Assembly (NCBI GenBank): GCA_022749755.1
Contig: CM040444.1
Coordinates: forward strand, 15,524,274 to 15,588,273
Source of the DNA: Azadirachta indica
Lineage: Eukaryota; Streptophyta; Magnoliopsida; Sapindales; Meliaceae
Length of the DNA stretch: 64,000 bases
Reading direction: 5' to 3'
The notes below the pieces were generated by a model. It was not told where the DNA came from and did not search any database. It saw nothing but the letters and a program-made list of their open reading frames with translations. Shown here in pieces: positions 36,696 through 49,212 of this stretch. Each line of letters starts with the position of its first letter. Within the stretch, counting starts at the first letter, position 1. The translations under genes were made by a program, and so were the position numbers.

Positions 36696-39600
36696 TCAGC
36701 TCCCTCTTAAAAAGTAATGCATGTCAGATCTTGGGTGGGCAAAGCTCCGAGCCTGTTCTGAGAATAACTCATCATGTGCCAGATCCTCTCTTTCCGAGGA
36801 AGCTTGATTGACAGTTGGATTAGGTGTATAAGGCTTTCCAAATGGGACAACCTGAATGAGTATGAAATAACAGACGTGAAACTCTCAAAAAATAAACACT
36901 CCGCAACACAGAAGTAATTTTTAAATCTGAGGGAATTCATAAATCGATTGGCAGATAAGATATTTATACTATAAATTACTTGATCATCAGTTGAAACATC
37001 AACGGCAGTTGTCCTCGACCTTTTTGCTGCAGGCCTACTGCTTGATCTATCTTCTTGCTCTTCATCCACAAAATTCTGATCAGAGACCTCTTCTGCAAAG
37101 ATCAGAAGTTTGCTCAGAGGGTAAAAGACAAAGTGAAAGCAATAAAAGCATTGATATCCAAATTACACCTCTACAGCTAGCAAAACAAAAATTATATGTA
37201 GTGCAAGAGATTCCAGAGTCTAGCAGGAACACTTTCAACGGTGTTCTGGGTTGAAGATGCATAATATTAAGGCTAGTGGTATGGTCACAAACTTGCATGG
37301 TAACTCGGTTCATATGCGGTATCCGGCAATATGATTTTCTTAAAAGTTTGTTTAGGTCTGTTGAAAGGTTTTTCTCGAAGTAAGGCTGGTTAAAGACACA
37401 AATATGGACACCAGATGTTTGGACTCGTGAAGTATCTTTGGTTTCTCTGGAAAGGACTAACATTACATTAATTTCAAAATAATATGATGTTCCAAAATAA
37501 ATTAACATAATTGACCAATTCTAATAAATACATTCTTAAAACCATGCTTTTTGTGTTTGTGGCAGTGTAATAGTAGCCAGCATCAATCACACACTGACGG
37601 CATTTAGGGATGCCTTAATGTGACCAGCCTACTGAAGAAATAAAGAAATGTGGAATTTTGAAAAACATTAGATGAAACCAAGTAGAGGCCACAAACCTGT
37701 CTGCTTAATTATACAGCTAAACAACACAGTTGAGCCAAAGAATTGGTCGATGTGGCTCTACATAAACTTGGCAAATTTAGGACTTAACTACTTTACAACT
37801 AAGATATATCTGTATATGATTACTCATATTATGTGAAATACAATGGGAACATCAAGACATACATCTCTTTGCAGAAGACAGAGCCAGGCAGCCATGACAT
37901 GATTTTGAGTTTTGAATGATTCATTAATTTTTCCATTTTCCAATTTCAGATTCTTGTGTATTTATGTCGTGTTGTCAAGCTCAATAATGTACACAACATA
38001 TCTGTCCCAATTCCCAATTGTGTTTGGCGCAATTTAATAATACCAGATCAATACACTACCGGGCACTCTGATTACCTACAGGGATGCAAAGGCAATTGGC
38101 AATCTTTATTGGTACAATCACACTCAACATTCCAAAAAATAAAAAATAAAAAATGTCTATTTGGACCGAAAGAAGAGGATAAAGTCTTTGACTTAGTTGT
38201 AATTCATATAAATTTCCATCTGTCTTGGAAACTGGATTCTTTAACTTCAATAAGAGACATATATCATATATGTAAAAGATAGTTTCTATTTCTGACTACT
38301 TTGTAGCTAAAATTCAAATAAAAAGGTATCCATGGTGTTAAGCATAATTATAGAATGTACCTAGAGGAAAATTTATATAATTCCAAACCTTAATAGTTAC
38401 TCTAACTGCGTGGAGGTTATAGGTCTTCTATCTGTTGCAGATTAATGCAAAACAAAATTTGATTGGAATTGGCATTTGCACCCCTTCGTCTTTTTACTGT
38501 CTTTAGAGACCCTGTTCTTCTTTGGTCTTTTCTTCTGCCTTTCTTATGTCACTTTGCCTTCATTGATCCCATCTCTCTTTGACTCACTAAAATGCTCTAC
38601 CTAACTTTTCTAATTGGATAAACCCATAGATTCAAGCTACACCATGTAGAAAACCAACTATAACTTTATAAGGAGAAGCATGTGGGGTTATTAGGCATTG
38701 TCAGAAGACAAAGCAAACAATTTAACAAATGAAAAATTCTTCCCACTAAATGCAAAATAACCCAAGAGTTAGTGAATTACCTGCACTGCTGCCATCAGAA
38801 TTCTGATGGCCTAAGTGACAATCAAGGTGTTGCTCTGAACTTCCAGCTGGTTCACAAGAGCAAGTCATATCCTCCCTGAAATAGAATCCCTCATCGCACA
38901 GCAAACTGTGCTTCTGGGGATGAAGAGTTGTTGCACTGGGATATTTGCCTGCAGAGGTAAAATGGCGTGTCCATGGAGTCTCTTGCATACCATGAGCATT
39001 AGCAGCTGCATTGTCAGACAAAGGTTGATTCTCTTCAAATTTGATCTTCTGCCAGCTGCCATCTCGTGGAACCATTAACTGCAAAAGCAAAATAAGAAAA
39101 CAATTCAATTGAAGTATTTAAACTAAAAACTGACTAAAAAAGATGGAGATATCTGGCAGATTGAATCCCTGACCTGCCCAGATGAAGAAAAATGGTTGGT
39201 TGACAATGGTTGCAGTGAATATGGCCCTGATATCTTTTCATGTGAGCACCATCCACCCAAATCCATGGAACCATGCAACTGATGCAACTGGTGAACAAAT
39301 GATGCTTCTAAAAAGTCAAGATAAGCATTGTGCTTTTCATTTGTCCACTCTGTAGGCCGGCCCTGCTATAAAATTGCATATAAGGAAAAGAAAGTTTTAC
39401 AATAGAATCTTCATAAAACATGTTCAAAACAATAAAAGAGTCAAATTTCATAACATGTAGAGAATGTCAATTTTAATAACATCAGTATGCCACAATAGCT
39501 TTAACGGTTACAAAGGACGGGTGAGTGATTCTTAAAACATGACATTGAAGAGTTCTTGTCATAACATCAGATGTATTCACAATTAAACAAAAAGATGTAG

Positions 39601-40874
39601 GAAATATAAATGTGGACAATACCAGATCATCCCCCAACATCTTTTCATTTGTCCATTCTTGTCAACTGTTCCAAGTATTAATAATGCTAGTAGGCAATAT
39701 CCAAGATATATTAAGAATTTAACTTCAAAACTTGTGTTCAAACAGGAAAATTTTGGAACTTAACTCAAAAGTGCTACCTCAAGAATCTTTAACTATAATC
39801 TGTAACAATCAATTGAGGTGACATCCACTAGCTTTAAAGAACTACTCAAATATTGAATTGTATCATTCCAAAATTTTTATTCAAATATCCAAAACGACAA
39901 AGCAAACCACTTAATTTTCTACATTCCCAAATTTTCCAATCCACTTTTACTTCATCAACGCTTCTTTCAGACTATGCCATGTTCTGCATTAACCTAAAGG
40001 AAAATTTTCATGTTTCTCGATCAGTGTTATGATCAAAAGGTATGTTTGGAATCAAGCTGTTGCAGCTTCTGTTGAGGCTTTGAAGCTAAAACTTTTATGG
40101 GATGCATAAAAGTGAGTGGTCCCCTCTGGAAGTTGGTGATTAACAAACACTCAGTATCAAACATATCCTAAATCTGCGGTTAAGATATAGCAGAAATGGA
40201 GCCTTCAAGTAAACTTGCCAAAAGTAGCATGGAACCGAAGTGCTGCTCACCTGTAAGGCTTAAGGCATCCATCAAATATTGATTCTAAATATCAGCAGCT
40301 AATTAGCGCCATTAAAAGAAGCAGCCATGCTTAATATCTACACATAAAATTGAATAAGCAACGAATATCACCACTCTCCTTCTGTGCGGTACTCCGAAAC
40401 CTAATTAATAATTATAACTGAAGAATTCAAGATATTTTACTCACCACACCGATAAGAATACAACCTCAAAAAAAATGAACATAAAAATTAAAAAATAAAA
40501 ATCTAAACATGCAAGGAGCCTTTACCAGGATGAAAATAACAATTACGTATTAAAAAAATAAAAAAAGCAAAGAAGAATTAGACTAAGTTTTTATGTAATC
40601 CTCTTCATCAAACAACGAAATTTTCAAACAGCCACGGAAAACACTTAAATATGCACCAAACATATCGTCACAAAATTATAAATATCAAGCAGAACCAAAC
40701 CAAAAAAAAGTAGTTGAAAATCGAAATTACCGGTGTTGCATTTCCGTTATGATGCGAGCTTTCAACAGTTATGCCAGACGACTGCGAGTCGGCCAGCGTC
40801 AACTGACTCCAGCAACCGTCCTCCATTACTTGAGGATCCGGCGACGGTATATTCCGCAAACTATTCCCTCTCAT
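36696..40874 (-). CDS. COR27: COR27/COR28-like cold-regulated protein
   Basis: In Arabidopsis COR27 and COR28 are small nuclear proteins induced by cold and blue light that act in the clock, photomorphogenesis (with COP1/HY5) and freezing tolerance. Five exons: 40874-40731, 39362-39174, 39078-38781, 37092-36980, 36851-36696, all GT-AG, 299 aa. The family signature is EWTNEKHNAYLDFLEASF at the start of exon 2. A second block has DQNFVDEEQED and PAAKRSRTTAVD, a likely basic NLS. The C-terminal exon starts VVPFGKPYTPNP, a VP-type motif, and ends HYFLRGS. Most of the rest is low-complexity and probably disordered. Exon 2 has a tandem TAGCAG acceptor that could add one Gln. Family assignment rests on motifs recalled by eye. 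Confidence 0.75.
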
Positions 40875-41078
40875 TGTTTATCCGTTTTCCCTTTAGATTT
40901 TCTCTTCTTGTTTTGATCGGACACACAAATAAATGTTCAGAAAATGTGAAAAATGTTTTAAGAGAAAAAATCGCCCCGAAAATTAAGCAGAGAAGGAGAG
41001 AGAGAGAGAGAGTTGGGAGGAGGTGAGAGGCGGTGTGGGGTTGGGATCCAATAGAGGCTCCACTTGGCGACGCTTTTA

Positions 41079-41084
41079 CACGTG
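41079..41084 (+). promoter_or_regulatory. G-box (ACACGTGT) upstream of COR27-like gene
   Basis: A palindromic CACGTG core lies 205 bases upstream of the ATG, with a second ACGT motif (GCCACGTCAC) near 41104-41113. G-boxes are bound by bZIP and bHLH factors such as HY5 and PIFs. Confidence 0.5.
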
Positions 41085-41124
41085 TCAGTTACATCAGCGG
41101 AGTGCCACGTCACTGGTGGCCGAT

Positions 41125-41156
41125 AATATCTTCGGCCAATGTCAACCAGATATTTT
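41125..41156 (-). promoter_or_regulatory. Evening element pair upstream of COR27-like gene
   Basis: AGATATTTT at 41148-41156 is the reverse complement of the evening element AAAATATCT. On the other strand ATAATATCT at 41123-41131 differs from the consensus by one base. Evening elements drive evening-phased and cold-induced expression of Arabidopsis COR27, so the location supports the gene call. Confidence 0.6.
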
Positions 41157-42012
41157 TCTCTTCAGATGTATATCATCATGCGAACAGATCAGCAAAAGCG
41201 CATGGGATGGAATATTCGGTGCTAAGGGAGAGTGAACCACGCGCTGCGGTTGGTGCGTGGAAGTTTGAGTCAGGGGGATTTTTTCGGCAGGTGGTTTTGG
41301 AATTTCCTGTAATTAAACGTGGAAACGAGAAGGCTTTTGTGGGTTAATCAGGTGCGCGTTTGTGCACCTGAATTCTGATCAAGTGATAAAATCTTCTAAT
41401 TAGAAAAAACAAATATTAAAATTTATTAGGATATTTTTAGTATACGACACTTTAATATACTCAAAAATTATTTATGGAATCAGTTAAAAGAAACTGTAAA
41501 AGTAGGATTATTTTTTACTTTGAAAGAAAAAGAACAAGGCATGTTTATCGTGTAGTTTCCAAATCTCCTCATCGATTCAACTAGGCTTTTGATTGATTGA
41601 TATTTGTAATTTGAATGACTTGGTAATACTTGCACGTGTTAGCGCATGCTATTGTTGTCTTGATGACATGAAAATGGGTATATTATGGTGTATGGATTGC
41701 AGTTAGCAACACATATGGGATGTGTCCAAATGCATGTGCGTACGTCTGCAATCACGGCTACTATGTACAATTTGATAAAATTTCAAAAATATCTACTCCG
41801 AAAAAAATATCAATATAACTCTAATACATTGTAGTGAATAATATTTAATTGAAATGAGATTTATTTCTGATTTTATGTTACAACGATTTGCATTTGTGAC
41901 ATATCTTAAACATAAAAATAAAAGAAAAGAATTTGATTTTGTGAAAATTAAAATTACCATTCTAGGAATAATGGAACAGTAGCACAGCAATGTGGCATGA
42001 AAACGTCATACC
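41157..42012. other. Distal promoter and intergenic DNA
   Basis: No gene recognised. Open frames at 41023-41347 overlap the presumed promoter and show no family features. Confidence 0.4.
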
Positions 42013-42048
<36 letters not shown>

Positions 42049-42049
42049 G
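42013..42049 (+). repeat. Hexanucleotide repeat (CCCATA)n
   Basis: Six copies, the last ending CCCATGCCCG. Confidence 0.95.
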
Positions 42050-43325
42050 CCCGTGTGATCAAAACCATCACGTTCTCATATGCGGATTTCTTCAAAGCAA
42101 TGTTCACGTGCCTCTTTATTTCCATTTCAATTCCCGAAGCTCTAACAGAATTTCTGCCATTCACGACTTCGTATTCAGAAATTTTCGGATTTTTGGAAAC
42201 CAAAATTTTCGAACCAAAAGTTCCGTAAGCAAGTTACAATTTAATAAATATAATATTCTTTGCTTTATGTTGGAGGAAGGAAGATGCTGATACAAGTAAG
42301 TCATCTCATTTTAAATAATAACTTAATATTCAGATATTTATTTGTTTATATTCAATGGGTCCGTCATCACGTTGAAATAAATGCAATACCAAGTCTTATA
42401 TTTATTAATTAATATTTAATATTATAAAAGATAATTTAGTTATTTCAATACTTGGAGTTGATACAAGGCCATGCTACCGTGTATCTTCATGTACCGTATG
42501 TCTTATAAAATTTTCAAATATTATTATTGTAATATCACATTCTTCCGTTTTCACTTTCAAATTTTTTTGTTATAATTTTATATTTTTTGTAAATTGAGAT
42601 TATAACAAAAGAGAGGATATTACTTTTGATCATGGGGTTGTTGATGTGATGTTGCGTATTGTCATGGTTTATAAATTTTCTTATTATAAAATTGTTGATG
42701 ACTCGTAATAATAGAATAAATCAGCTCATGCTCCAATAATATTCACACAGCATGCAATGTATGTTATAGACTTTACTTAATGTCACATAGTTGAATCATT
42801 AAATATTATATATAAAATTATTATATTAATCTTATATATAGTTTGATTATAAATAATACAATATATAACACAAATTCAACGATTTTACACTGCAATTATT
42901 AAATAAATAAAATAATAAATACATGTCAAATTGATTACTATTTTATTAATCAGGATATCAATTTTGTATGTATAATATTATATAATTTTGGAAATTCATT
43001 GTGTTAGAGTAATAATATCACTTTCACGCATTTTTTCTATATTAGTAATTTTATATTTTAAATTATTATATTTTACGTTGTAAGTTTTTCCAAGCCATTT
43101 TATAATTTTAAATATCTGAAAATTTATATTTGTTGTAGGTATAAATAAAATAATCAGGCTTAAGCATGAGAAATTGTCAAAATTAAAATAAACACAAGAA
43201 TCCAAGTGAATCGTTGCAATATCTTAAGTGATAATCGTAAATATATTATTTGAAATATATAAATATTAGTGCTCACTTGGGATAATCTTTTTTTACGTGA
43301 TAAAATGACTTTTTTTAATTTTTTT
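42050..43325. other. AT-rich intergenic DNA, no gene
   Basis: No supported feature. Confidence 0.35.
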
Positions 43326-43742
43326 TAGTGTCTATTTTATTTGACTTTTCCATTGATCAGAAAAGTTTTTTTAATAATAAAAATCTTTTTTAAAATTTTT
43401 AATGTTGATTGGTTGATATTGAAAAAAATTTTTAAAAATTAAAAAAATTATTTTTTCTCTATTTAAAGAAGTCTAAAATTTTAACTTTTAATTATAAAAT
43501 TTTTCTAACTTTTTTAAAAGATAAAATTATTTAAAATACTTTTATTTTATTTTAAAAATTTTAAATTATTTTTTTAAAATAAAATATTAAAAATTTATCT
43601 ATTAAAATAATTACTTAAATTTTCTTAAAAATTATTTATAACAAACAAATAATTAATAAATTTTTGTTAAAAACTCTACTTATAAAAGTTTTACAGGTAA
43701 AGTTCTATTTTAAAAAATTTTATTTAAAAAGTTATATCAAAT
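43326..43742 (+). mobile_element. MITE-like element, family M1, copy E
   Basis: Collinear with copy D: TTTGACTTTTCCATTGATCAGAAAAG at the left, AAAGAAGTCTAAAATTTTAAC in the middle, then AAACTCTACTTATAAAAGTTTTACA near the right. Plus orientation, non-coding. Confidence 0.7.
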
Positions 43743-44342
43743 AAATCATAATCTAATTATTATTGTAGAAGAGCTTATGAATATTAAACAAAGATATTAT
43801 TTCTATAGTTTTTGTAAAATATTAAATTACTTAAAAATATTTATTTTATTTGTTAAGGTAATTACTGAAAACATTCAGATCCTCAATAATTTTTTTCCCA
43901 TAATTATACAAAATCTACTTTTTAAGAAATTAAAGGCCATCAGCCGACTTTATATTTCTTAAATAAACAGCCAGACTTAAAATAATCTTATTTCAGAGTG
44001 CCTTAGCAACCTCCCGTTCAATTTTACGGTTTTACCCCCGTTCGACCAGAAATTATTGTCAACGCAATTCCTTAAAACAACTTGAAATATCATGTGAATT
44101 AGTGAAATATGATATGAATCCCAGTTACTTCAATTATTATTATTTTTTTGGTCAATGTGAATGTCAGTACTATTGAGTCCCGAAAGTCTTTTAAAGTCGT
44201 CGGAAAGACTTACTTAAGTTAAATGAATAACGAGTTCTCAATTCTTCAACAAAGATGAAAATCAAAAGGAGGAAAATTAAAACAACAACAGTCAAATAAA
44301 ATAAAAATATAAAAAAAATGTAATTTTGTATACAGCAACGAC

Positions 44343-44344
<2 letters not shown>
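43743..44344. other. Intergenic DNA, probable 3' flank of the DUF1685 gene
   Basis: No gene seen. Confidence 0.35.

Positions 44345-44390
<46 letters not shown>
44345..44390. repeat. (AAT)n microsatellite
   Basis: About 15 uninterrupted triplets, 15 bases beyond the stop codon of the DUF1685 gene and so probably within its 3' UTR. Confidence 0.95.
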
Positions 44391-44391
<1 letters not shown>

Positions 44392-44404
44392 TCATTCGAT
44401 TAAA

Positions 44405-44947
44405 TTAATTTGGTTCCCCAGAAATTTGTCTAACAGAGCAAGCAACCACCTGAGCCCATTGCCTCAATCTCGTCTTCACCATATCTGGATCATCACCTAT
44501 CAATAAATACCAATCGTCGGATCAAAATTTTAAATTCTGTTAATATTAACTAATTTGAAAGAAAAATTAAATTAAAAAATATATACCTGGATCAATGATG
44601 GAACTACCGCTAGCGGAATCACTATCCGAAAAAATTGATGACGTCGACGACGATCTCGATAATCTATCCTTATACTGTTTATTCACGGCGCAGTAAAGCC
44701 CTAACGCGGGGAGAGTATCGGACAACTTCGGATCTACCTCAGGCGAATCGGGTTTGAAACCGAAACCTAATTCTATAAATCCCTTGAGTTCTTGTAAATC
44801 CTCGTCTGTCACGCTCTTGCTGCGTTGGCGGCGGACGTGATAGTTTCCCTTCCGCCTCTGCCAGGCCTCGTCACGTTCGGCGTCGGGGGACCACGAATGC
44901 TGCTTGTACAGAGGTCGTGGCGCTGGTGGCGCGTTTGGCTTCAACAT
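44405..44947 (-). CDS. DUF1685 family protein
   Basis: A small plant-specific protein of unknown function. Two exons: 44947-44587 and 44496-44405 (GT-AG), 150 aa. The N-terminal part is Pro-rich and basic (LKPNAPPAPRPLYKQHSWSP). The family core follows: RDEAWQRRKG, SVTDEDLQELKGFIELGFGF, then LPALGLYCAVNKQY. A Ser-rich stretch (SRSSSTSSIFSDSDSASGSS) follows, and exon 2 gives GDDPDMVKTRLRQWAQVVA near the end. The ATG at 44947 is the first in frame; only GTG codons lie upstream. Family members range from about 130 to 250 aa, so this is a short but complete member. Confidence 0.85.
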
Positions 44948-46357
44948 GGGGCCCGGCACCACCTCGCGCCGCCGTAAAAGACTAGGTTTTCGGAGGATCT
45001 AATATGCGTCTTTGTCAATTTGTGGACGGTTTTATATACGGGGTTTTGCGATTTCTTGGAGCGGGAGGGGGTTACCTTTGAAATTTTCTATTGCCTTTAT
45101 GTTTTTATTTATTTATTTATTTTTTAAATATGTATTCTGGAGTGGAAGGGAAGTTGGGGTCACAGTAAGCCAAGGTGGTTGGTGGGTCTTATGCTCTGGG
45201 GTGGGCCCGCGTCAAAAATTATATTTAGTTGCTAATAATATTTTTTTTGTCATGTTATTAATTAGTAACAAACTATCTTTAATTAGTTTCTAATTATAAT
45301 CCAAGCGGTCAAAATATCCATTTTGGAATCAAGTTGTTATCTAAATAATTTCCTAATTTTAGCCAAGCCGTATTATTTTTAAAAAATTTTACTAATTAAA
45401 TCAATCAATATCAAATAATCAGATGTATTTTTAAAATAATACTACTTGTAGAATTTTATATCTTAAATGGAATTTTTTTTTAAATTTAATTTGAATCAAA
45501 CTGGATGGTACAGATGACAATATTCTTTCTGAACTACACTTTTTTTTTTTTTTATGTTACAGTAATGAATATAAATAAGTTATACAATATTTAGTATTCT
45601 ACTATTTTAATATAAAAATAAGCAGACTAACGACTTAATCATGGATGGATTAATTAAATCCTTCAATATCAATAAAAAAATTTCCAGATAATATAATCAA
45701 TAATGTTTACATTGGTCTAAATCTTTCTAACAAAGAAAGGTGATTAGAAACAGCCTGGATTTGAAAGGTGAATGCTTCCTCAAAAAGTTATAAGGTGTTT
45801 CATAATCCATTCTTTCTTTCTTGCTCGCTGCCATGCAATGGAAGACTTAAAGAGTTAGTGCTTTACTTTCTTTTCCAGACAAGCAACTCAAGACCGTCAA
45901 GATTTTTATTCTAAGCTTGCCAACTAGTTGGTAACATAAATTAGGCAGAATCTGCAGGCATTATAATGGACAAATAAAAGGTTTTGCAGAAGCTTTTCGG
46001 TAACAACAAATCATAGTTACAGAGATTATCGTAGCTACTTTTTGTGAAGGAAAAAAAGTGTTTTAACAGATCTGTTAAAGAATGTCAAACTTTTGTTCGG
46101 TACATCACAACTCACAAAGCATTACCTTTCAGAAAGAATAGTTTTTTTCTGTGCTCTGTTGTGGCCATTTTCTGATTCAGTCCAGCTCCACTTTAGAAAA
46201 TATGCTCGACTTTGGAGACCAACGGCTGAATTGCCAGCTTAGGCTCATAAAATATATACATCCAAGACTTGGGTGGTTGACAACCCACAATTCATTTCTT
46301 TATGTTGTCAACACTGAACATTCACCATGGTGGGTCTCTAATAATTTATGATCCATG
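44948..46357. other. Intergenic DNA
   Basis: Left part: leader and promoter of the DUF1685 gene. The last few hundred bases are probable 3' UTR of the PPR gene. No further gene recognised. Confidence 0.4.
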
Positions 46358-49212
46358 TTACCAATAGTCTCCACAAGAGCAGACTCCATCTTTGAAGTGA
46401 TGAAAACGGTTTGAATCTCTGACAATAATCTCCCTCTCTGTAATCTGTGATATAAATTTAGTTGCATTGTGACAATCGCCACACACCCGCAAGTTTTTGA
46501 ATATCCGAATAGGAGTTTTAGGAGGAGTGCTGATAATTCCAAATGCAATTGCCAATCTCTCACTGTGACTAGTGAGAATATGCTCCTTTTCATCATCTTC
46601 AACATCCTGTAACACAAAACTGTTGTCTGGAATATAACCAAGGCTCTTCAGTTTTGCAGTCAAATTCCTCAACTCATCGTATATTTCTTCGTATCTTGGA
46701 TGGGATCGGCTCCCAGTATAGAACACATCAACCTTATTGTTTACTTCGATTGAACTCCATCCAGGAGTCTTCTTCAATCCTCTGCCTCGGGCTAGGGATC
46801 TCACTTTATCCACTCTCTCCCACTTTCCAACATTTGCATAAATATTTGATATCAGAACATAGTAGCCAACATTCTCTGAATCAACTTCAAATAATTGATC
46901 TGAAGCAAGCGCTCCCAACTCCATGTTTCCATGAATTCTGCAAGCACCAAGCAGAGCACCCCAGATACAAGCATCAGGCCGCACTGGCATACTTTTTATA
47001 AAGTCATAAGCCATTTCTAAATGCCCAGCCCTACCAAACAAATCTACCATGCAGCCATAATGTTTCAAATTAGGCTTTATCCCATACTCTTTTTGCATCA
47101 CATGGAAGCACTGCTGACCTTCAGTAACCAAACCCGAATGGCTACAAGCTGATAATAAAGATACAAAGGTTACATGATCTGGTTTTACTCCTTCATGAAG
47201 CATCTCTTGGAATAGATTCAGAGCTTTGGAACCGTGCCCATGTGCTCCATGACAGGATATTATGGCATTCCAGGGGACAGGACTCTTTCTTGGTACTTGG
47301 TAGAATAAGTACATTGCATCATCTATTCTCCCGCATTTTCCATACATGTCAATAAGGCAAGTTCCCACAAAGATGTCTGAGTAGAGACAGTTCTTAATCA
47401 CCCGGCCATGAATTTTCATCCCTTGCCGCAAGGCTCCTACATGAGAATAAGCTGGTATAATGCTTACCCAAGTCCCTTGATTTGGGATTATCTCACTGCA
47501 CTCTTCCATCAGCTGGTATACTTCAATTGCCTCACTTGCAAGACCATTTTGAGCATAACCTGTGATCAAAGTATTCCATGAAATGACATCTTTTACAGGG
47601 AGTCCTTCAAAAACTGCACGAGCAGAATCTATAACACCCAACTTGGCATACATGTCAACAACAGCATTTCCAATGACAATATCTTCAATGAGCCAACCTC
47701 TCCTCACGACGAAACCATGAACTGACCTACTATTTCTACGATCATTCAATTGAGAAACAATTGAAGCCAAGCTCACTAATGTCAGCAAATCAGGTTGAAG
47801 TCCAATTTGTTGCATCTTGGTAAAGAACCCATTTGCAGTAATTGGATCGTCATTTTGCTCATATGCAGCAATTATTGAGTTCCATGAGACAACATCTCTC
47901 ACTGCCATTTGATCAAAAACCTTCAGGGCATGCCCCAAGATACCAAATTTAGCATACACGTTAATCAAGGCATTGGACACAAACAGTTCAAATTCCAATC
48001 CATGCTTTATTACATGCAAATGAATTAGCAGACCACTTATAATATCATCTGATTGTGCACAAACAGGAAGAATACTTGCAACAGTAATTGGATCCAAGTT
48101 AACCCCTTCTAACCTCATTTCATGCAGGATACCTAAAGCCTCCACAGCATTCCCACTTTGACAGTATCCAGATATCATTGCATTCCAAGAACCATTATCT
48201 CGGACTGGCATATCATCAAATAATTTGCGGGCAACATCGGCTAGGCCAAACCGACAATACATATGTAACAAGGATGCAGCCACAAAGACATCCCACTCAA
48301 AGCCTAGCTTCAAAACTGAGCAATGTATCTTCTTACCATCAATAAGATTTCCACAAGCTTTCAAGACAGGAGGAAAAGTATAGAAATCAGGTTGAAGACA
48401 GGAAGTCAACAACAGCTTATAGAAACAATCTACAGCTTCAGAGAAACGGCCGATGCGTACATACGCAGATATCATTGAATTCCAGGTATAAACATTCTTA
48501 TTTGAGATCTGATCAAAAGTGTGGCGAGAGAACGAAACATCACCTAGGTTGGCATAATAATTGACAAGCTTGGTGGAGGTAAAGACACTTTTAATCTTCC
48601 CCGACACCACAAGAAGCCCATGAAGGCACTTAACAAGGTGCAATTTGTTGCAGGATTGGAATAGAACGTCAAAATCAATCTCTCTGTTCTCATTTTCAAA
48701 CCCCTCTGATGTAATTGGAAGAGCATTTGTAGCCACTGAAAGAAAACAGCAATGAGCTTGAAGCAATGGCAAGAATTTGGAAATCCGCCTATCTTTGCAG
48801 CTCAGTGCCAATCTATGTATACAAAATGAAAAAAATTAAAAAACGGAAAATTAAAACACACCGACACAACTAAATTATCAACCAAAAACTTTTAATAATC
48901 TATTAGGCCACTGATAACAGATTAACCGTATAAAAAAAAAAAGATAGGAAGTTAAAAAATGAAATCTTGAATATCGTTATAGTTTCTAGAGAGAGAAACC
49001 CCGTTTCAAATAAGCTAAGACGATGAAAACGTCAAAATACCTAAGTCAAGGCACTGATTTTCTTTCATATTTTCCTGCGCTTTCTCAGAACTTAAACAGA
49101 GCTTAAAGAAAATCCAAGGAGCAAAAGGAGCAATTGTACCTGAACATACATGTAGATCTCTACTCACGTATATGAAATGAATAATTGAATTGCCTACAGC
49201 AATGGCTCGCAT
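46358..49212 (-). CDS. DYW-class pentatricopeptide repeat protein, probable organellar RNA editing factor
   Basis: A PLS-type PPR protein. Such proteins bind specific organellar transcripts and promote C-to-U editing. The open frame up to 48811 carries a long series of PPR motifs (repeated WN(S/A)(M/I)I...Y, (V/A)LI(N/D)(V/M)YAKFG patterns), then E motifs (PGWSSIEVNNKV) and a full DYW domain. That domain has the deaminase residues HSERLAIAFG and CGDCHNATKF and ends CSCGDYW. The frame has no ATG near its start; at 48811 it begins with TTG. A model that restores one is exon 1 at 49212-49140 (ATG, MRAIAVGNSIIHF...), GT-AG intron 49139-48793, and exon 2 at 48792-46358: 835 aa with a presequence-like N-terminus. 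Arabidopsis EMB2758 (At4g33990) may be related. The start is inference; the body is certain. Confidence 0.85.

Noticed and set aside
37080..37508. 142-residue minus-strand frame
   Set aside because: It lies in a COR27-like intron and overlaps exon 4 in another frame; the correct exon has conserved phase.
41023..41347. Plus-strand open frames opposite the COR27-like promoter
   Set aside because: They overlap promoter motifs and lack protein-family features; opened by locally GC-rich sequence.
46654..47001. 115-residue plus-strand frame
   Set aside because: Shadow of the PPR coding sequence on the other strand.
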